The position numbers and the translations under genes are program-made. From positions 62,001 through 126,000 of the forward strand of contig JAIQGL010000008.1 in NCBI GenBank assembly GCA_020072585.1: a stretch of DNA of 64,000 nucleotides, given 5' to 3'. The notes under the pieces are model-generated. The model was not told where the DNA came from, did not search any database, and saw only the letters and a program-made list of their open reading frames with translations. This document shows positions 60,611 through 64,000 of this stretch, in pieces (position 1 is the first letter of the stretch; every line of letters begins with the position of its first letter). Source of the stretch: Terriglobia bacterium (lineage in GTDB: Bacteria > Acidobacteriota > Terriglobia > Terriglobales > Acidobacteriaceae).

Positions 60611-61224
60611 TTCGTGATGCCAAACTCGTGCGCCGTGCGTTCTTCAACCGTGATCCGCGCCTGGTCGCGTGTGAATTGCTGGGCAAGGTCGTTCTCCGCA
60701 AAGAAGGCCGCAAGATGCTTGCGGGACGCATTGTTGAGGTGGAAGCTTATCTGGGCGCGGATGATCTGGCTGCGCATGCTGCCGCAGGACATACCGCTCG
60801 CAACGCTGTGATATTTGGTCCTCCAGGACATGCCTACGTCTACTTCATTTACGGCGTCCACTACTGCCTGAATATTTCCTGTCTTCCAAAGGGCGATGCG
60901 GGATGCGTGCTGATCCGCGCGCTGGAGCCGGTCAGCGGCTTGCGCGAGATGGCAGAGGCCCGCGGATTTGCCGATCTTGACCTTGCGGCGGCAGGTAATC
61001 TTCGCAAAATCGCCAGCGGTCCGGGAAAGCTTTGCGCAGCGCTCGGCATCACTCGCCCGCGCGACAATGGCAAAGACATGGTTTCGCCGCGCTCTGATCT
61101 GCAAGTGAGAGACGATGGCTTTTGTATTGAGCAAATCGCCGTAACGCCACGGATCGGCATTACCAAGTCAGCGGACTTGCCGTTGCGCTTTGTGATCGCA
61201 AACAGCCACTTCGTCTCACGCTGA
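60607..61224 (+). CDS. 3-methyladenine DNA glycosylase (AAG/MPG family)
   Basis: Excises alkylated and deaminated purines from DNA. AAG fold markers: AGRIVEVEAYLGADDLAAHA with the catalytic glutamate in VEVEAY, then AGHTARNAVIFGPPGHAYVY, FIYGVHYCLNISC with the intercalating-loop tyrosine region, DAGCVLIRALEP, and SGPGKLCAALGI. The length of 205 residues is normal. ATG overlaps the preceding stop by 4 bases, so translation is coupled to the acyltransferase. Confidence 0.93.
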   Translation: MIRDAKLVRRAFFNRDPRLVACELLGKVVLRKEGRKMLAGRIVEVEAYLGADDLAAHAAAGHTARNAVIFGPPGHAYVYFIYGVHYCLNISCLPKGDAGCVLIRALEPVSGLREMAEARGFADLDLAAAGNLRKIASGPGKLCAALGITRPRDNGKDMVSPRSDLQVRDDGFCIEQIAVTPRIGITKSADLPLRFVIANSHFVSR

Positions 61225-61278
61225 ATCTGGGTTCGCGCTGAAGCAGGATGGAAAAATCTCCCACCTAAAAAACTCCCA

Positions 61279-62457
61279 TCATGGTGTGAGGATGATGTTG
61301 CTGGGGATGTCGCTCACCGGCTGCGCAGCCTGCGAAGCCAGGGTCAGTGCTCCGGTGGCAGGATCAATTCTGAAGGTAACAAGCTGCCCCTGGGAGACAT
61401 AAGCGAACTTGCCGGAGCCGTCCACGTTGATGCTGGTGGCGTTGGCAACGGTGGCTCCCGCAATCGCCGTAAACGTGCCGGCCGCTGGATTTACCGCAAA
61501 GCCTTTCACGTGATTCTCCATGGCGTTTTGGAAGGTGATATAGAGAAACCTTCCATCGGGAGAGAGCGACATTCCTGTCGCCTCCACATCTGCGGCAAAC
61601 GGCGATCCGGCCATGAGTGTGAGCGCTCCGTTCGATCCAATGGAAAACACCGCGACCGTTCCTTCAATCGAGTTGGCCACATAAAGGAAACGGCTGTCCG
61701 CGCTTACCGCGATTGGGCCGCCGGAGCCGCCAGTCGCCATGGGCGTGGTGGCGGTGGTGAGTTGTCCGTTCGCCGAGTTGATTCCATACACTTCCACCAG
61801 GCCGTTGCCTTCATCGATGAGGAGCTTGCCGTCAGCGCTGGCGGCGGAGAAGTTACCCACGGCTGGCGCGGGAACGCTGGAAGGCATGGCAGCCAGTTGC
61901 CCGGTGGATTGATTGATGCTGTAAATATCAACCCCGCTCCCATCGGGCTGGTAAAGAAAGCGTCCGGTGCCGTCGATGGCCATCAACCCGAAGCGCTGCG
62001 CGGGGAAGACTATCTGGCCGGGCGCCGGGGACAGCGATCCGCTGCTCTGGTTGATCTGGAGCGCGCTAATTCCGATTTGGCCAAACTGAACGCCGAACGA
62101 ACTGGCTCCGATATCCAAGGCGTAAAGAAAACGTCCCTTGGGATCAGCCAGAAGCTGGATCACAATGTTCTGTCCCAGCGGATTCGCCGTTGGACCCCCG
62201 ATAGGTGTGACCTGTCCGGTGGCGCTGTTGATCTTGCCGCGGAAAAATCCGTCCGCTTCAAAGTCGATGATGCCATAGACAAACCGGCTGGGTGAAGGAG
62301 CAGGCGTAGGCGTCGGAGCAGGCGTTGGAGTGGGCGTGGAGCTTGGTGTGGGCTGTATTGCTCCGTTGGCTGAAACGCCACCACAACCGCCGAATCCTAA
62401 CAGCAGAACGAGCAGCAGCAAGCAAGAGAGATAGAGATAGTGTTTCCTGGTACCCAT
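61279..62457 (-). CDS. Lipoprotein with lactonase-type beta-propeller
   Basis: Starts at the ATG at 62457 (MGTRKHYLYLSCLLLLVLLL then GFGGC lipobox). An in-frame ATG at 62478 adds only seven residues. A Pro/Thr-rich linker with PTPAPT repeats follows, then a seven-bladed propeller-like domain of the 6-phosphogluconolactonase/YVTN type, with blade turns such as DPKGRFLYALD, DGTGRFLYQPDGSG, SADSRFLYVANS, SPDGRFLYITF and DGSGKFAYVSQ. Alternate names in databases are lactonase family or beta-propeller fold protein. Enzymatic activity is not implied, since many are surface proteins. Confidence 0.85.
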   Translation of the reverse strand: MGTRKHYLYLSCLLLLVLLLGFGGCGGVSANGAIQPTPSSTPTPTPAPTPTPAPSPSRFVYGIIDFEADGFFRGKINSATGQVTPIGGPTANPLGQNIVIQLLADPKGRFLYALDIGASSFGVQFGQIGISALQINQSSGSLSPAPGQIVFPAQRFGLMAIDGTGRFLYQPDGSGVDIYSINQSTGQLAAMPSSVPAPAVGNFSAASADGKLLIDEGNGLVEVYGINSANGQLTTATTPMATGGSGGPIAVSADSRFLYVANSIEGTVAVFSIGSNGALTLMAGSPFAADVEATGMSLSPDGRFLYITFQNAMENHVKGFAVNPAAGTFTAIAGATVANATSINVDGSGKFAYVSQGQLVTFRIDPATGALTLASQAAQPVSDIPSNIILTP

Positions 62458-62572
62458 ACTGAAAGCCCCCTGACCCATCTCTCGCTTTGAACGCGAACCC
62501 GGGAATTTGGCGTGTGTGCTTTAAGAAGATGCTTCCGCAGGTTGCGGTGTTGTCAGGAATTTTTATTGTGGG

Positions 62573-63448
62573 CTATTGACGAGGGGAAGTTTTGCCGGCG
62601 GCCGTTCCGTGCACCACGATGTTGTCAATCAATCTTGTACTTCCCACATAAGCGGCCACCGCGATGAGAGCGCCCTGGCCTATTTCGTCTGCCTGATCCA
62701 GCGTCTCTGGATTCACGATCTCAAGGTAATCCAGCTTGACCGTGGGCTCTTCTGCAATCACCTGTTTACCCGCGGCCAGCAGCGTTGTTGATCTTGTCTC
62801 ACCGCGGTCAACCAGCATTTGCAGCCGCATCAGCGAGCGATACAAGACCAGCGCCTGCTTGCGCTGTTCTGGATTGAGATATGCATTGCGTGAGCTCATG
62901 GCCAGCCCGTCGGATTCGCGCACGATGGGGCAGACCACGATCCGAACATCGAAGTTGAGATCGCACACCATCTTCTTCACAATCGCCACCTGGGCTGCGT
63001 CTTTCTGGCCGAAGAACGCAAGATCAGGCTGCACGATGTTGAAGAGCTTGGCTACCACCGTGGTCACGCCGCGAAAGTGTCCGGGCCGCGAACGGCCGTC
63101 CAGCTTTTCGCTCAAGGCTTCCTCGCTGACCCATGAGGTGGCTCCCGGCGGGTACATCTCCTCCACTGACGGCAGAAAGAGATAGTCGGTCTTTTCCGCC
63201 GCCAGCATGGCTGCATCTTTCTCCGCGTTCCTGGGATATTTGGTGAAGTCTTCATTCGGGCCAAACTGTTTGGGATTGACAAAGACTGACGCGATCACCA
63301 CGTCAGACTGCGTCCGCGCCGTGCGTACCAGCGAAAGGTGGCCCTGATGCAATGCGCCCATGGTAGGAACAAAGCCCACGCATTTGGATGCACGGTGCGC
63401 TTCTTTGCTTACGGCTGTGATTTCCGCGGCGGAAGTGAGAGTGAGCAT
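62573..63448 (-). CDS. panC: Pantothenate synthetase
   Basis: Condenses pantoate and beta-alanine with ATP hydrolysis to make pantothenate. Markers: VGFVPTMGALHQGHLSLVRT (24-43) with the nucleotide HxGH, VVIASVFVNPKQFGPNEDF, YLFLPSVEEMYPPG, KLDGRSRPGHFRGVTTVVAK, LFNIVQPDLAFFGQKDAAQV, and VRESDGLAMSSRNAYLNPEQ. 291 residues. It is downstream of panB on the minus strand with 227 bases between, which holds repeats; coaX at 35 kb uses the product. Confidence 0.97.
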   Translation of the reverse strand: MLTLTSAAEITAVSKEAHRASKCVGFVPTMGALHQGHLSLVRTARTQSDVVIASVFVNPKQFGPNEDFTKYPRNAEKDAAMLAAEKTDYLFLPSVEEMYPPGATSWVSEEALSEKLDGRSRPGHFRGVTTVVAKLFNIVQPDLAFFGQKDAAQVAIVKKMVCDLNFDVRIVVCPIVRESDGLAMSSRNAYLNPEQRKQALVLYRSLMRLQMLVDRGETRSTTLLAAGKQVIAEEPTVKLDYLEIVNPETLDQADEIGQGALIAVAAYVGSTRLIDNIVVHGTAAGKTSPRQ

Positions 63449-63675
63449 GAGATCAGCAGTTAGCCATTAGCGCTTGGCCTTTGGCTTTGTCTGTTAGCTC
63501 CTGGCTCTTTGGCTTTCATCTTTTGAAATTTACAGCTGGCAATGATCAGAGATTTTAACGCATCCATCACTTTGCAATGCAAAGCACACACGACCGGCAC
63601 TGAGAGACCTGCTCTGGAATGCTTGCGCCTAAATACAAGGCGAATGGCTAAGAGCTAACAGCTAAGTGCTAGTTG
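63449..63675. repeat. Repeat-rich spacer between panB and panC
   Basis: Contains degenerate words such as TTAGCCATTAGC, CTGTTAGCTCCTGGC, GAGCTAACAGCTAAG and TAAGTGCTAGTTGC in both orientations, at 63451-63520 and 63645-63675. These are short AGCTAAC-type repeats, of the same kind as seen near 22.6 kb (AATTGGCA). No gene. Confidence 0.6.
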
Positions 63676-64000
63676 CTACTTCGCGTACGCCTTCATTTCT
63701 TTCCGCCGCAAAATCGCTTCCAGCTCCATCTTGGTTCCCTTGGGCAGATGGTACGACTCAGCGTCAGACGGATAGCCGCCACTCTCAACGTCAGCCTTGA
63801 ACTGCTGGACTGCGCCCGTGATCACGGCAGCGGCATCTCCGTAGCGACGCACAAACTTGGCCGGCTCGGCAAACGTCAGATTCACAATGTCATGCAGGAC
63901 CAGCACCTGGCCGTCACAATCCGGCCCGGCTCCAATTCCAATGGTCGGCGCGCTCACTTCGCGTGTAATCATCGCGGCAACTTCACGCGGCACGCCTTCC
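63676..64000 (-). CDS. panB: Ketopantoate hydroxymethyltransferase, C-terminal part (5' end outside window)
   Basis: Makes ketopantoate from 2-oxoisovalerate and methylene-THF, the first step of pantothenate synthesis. The C-terminal segment has GVPREVAAMITREVSAPTIG, IGAGPDCDGQVLVLHDIVNL and a typical FVRRYGDAAAVITGAVQQF. The frame is open to the window end and the start lies beyond 64000. The end KGTKMELEAILRRKEMKAYA is less usual. Confidence 0.93.
   Translation of the reverse strand, partial: EGVPREVAAMITREVSAPTIGIGAGPDCDGQVLVLHDIVNLTFAEPAKFVRRYGDAAAVITGAVQQFKADVESGGYPSDAESYHLPKGTKMELEAILRRKEMKAYAK

Noticed and set aside
61510-62295. Reading frame of 261 codons antisense to the propeller lipoprotein
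   Set aside because: It has no ribosome-binding site and no recognisable motif, and the opposite strand codes a clear repeat-blade protein.

Overview
The window comes from a Gram-negative, lipopolysaccharide-making soil-type bacterium, most probably an Acidobacteriota of the Terriglobia/Acidobacteriales kind. I infer this from the gene repertoire: a PEGA-domain Ser/Thr kinase beside an FHA-GAF-adenylate cyclase, a carboxypeptidase-regulatory/TonB-dependent receptor, tricorn-like S41 and DUF885 proteins, lipid A and heptose-core genes, and many short palindromic intergenic repeats. I made no database comparison. Genes are dense and mostly intact on both strands. I saw no rRNA, complete tRNA, CRISPR array, insertion sequence or prophage.

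Layout. 0-9.4 kb: end of a tricorn-like protease, small membrane proteins, a zinc-ribbon coiled-coil protein, an RlmI-type rRNA methyltransferase, hsp20 behind a near-consensus promoter, clpB, an FmdB-type protein and rsmI. 9.5-13.7 kb: PEGA kinase plus FHA/GAF/cyclase signalling pair and an HhH protein. 13.9-29.3 kb: M1 aminopeptidase, PIN-TRAM protein, TonB receptor, MBL hydrolase, an orphan peptide-ABC ATPase, rpe, bamD, a receiver protein with a very long acidic/proline tail, and a secreted protein of four tandem cyanovirin-N-like repeats. 29.4-40.5 kb: valS, nadC, yceI, birA-coaX-unknown-rlmD-like run, comEC. 40.5-48.1 kb (minus strand): an orphan OmpR-type regulator and a tightly overlapping lipid A/inner-core operon (waaA-lpxK-rfaE1-rfaE2-waaC, then an ICMT-like protein and a DUF3108 protein). 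48.1-53 kb: gatB, MBL hydrolase, BNR-propeller protein paired with a MoaD-like protein. 53.0-54.2 kb: a small AT-richer islet with an Mrr-N-type winged-helix protein and two overlapping uncharacterised small genes. 54.2-64 kb: secreted proteins, a DUF885-acyltransferase-AAG run, a beta-propeller lipoprotein, panC and partial panB.

Highlights. (1) The peroxiredoxin gene at 55392-55850 has an in-frame TGA exactly where the peroxidatic cysteine should be, followed by a hairpin with a G at the start of its apical loop 18 nt downstream. This is best read as a selenocysteine-containing Bcp-type peroxiredoxin with a bacterial SECIS, which ordinary annotation would miss or split. (2) A two-hairpin repeat occurs at 19025 and 24939: the left 44 bp are conserved, while the right hairpin has unrelated sequence but keeps its palindrome. 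(3) A second structured repeat (8676, 33213) shows a compensatory stem swap. (4) The 53-54 kb islet carries an uncharacterised overlapping gene pair behind a winged-helix protein. (5) rfaE2 appears to use a CTG start directly after the rfaE1 stop. (6) A 3'-half tRNA remnant lies at 14362.
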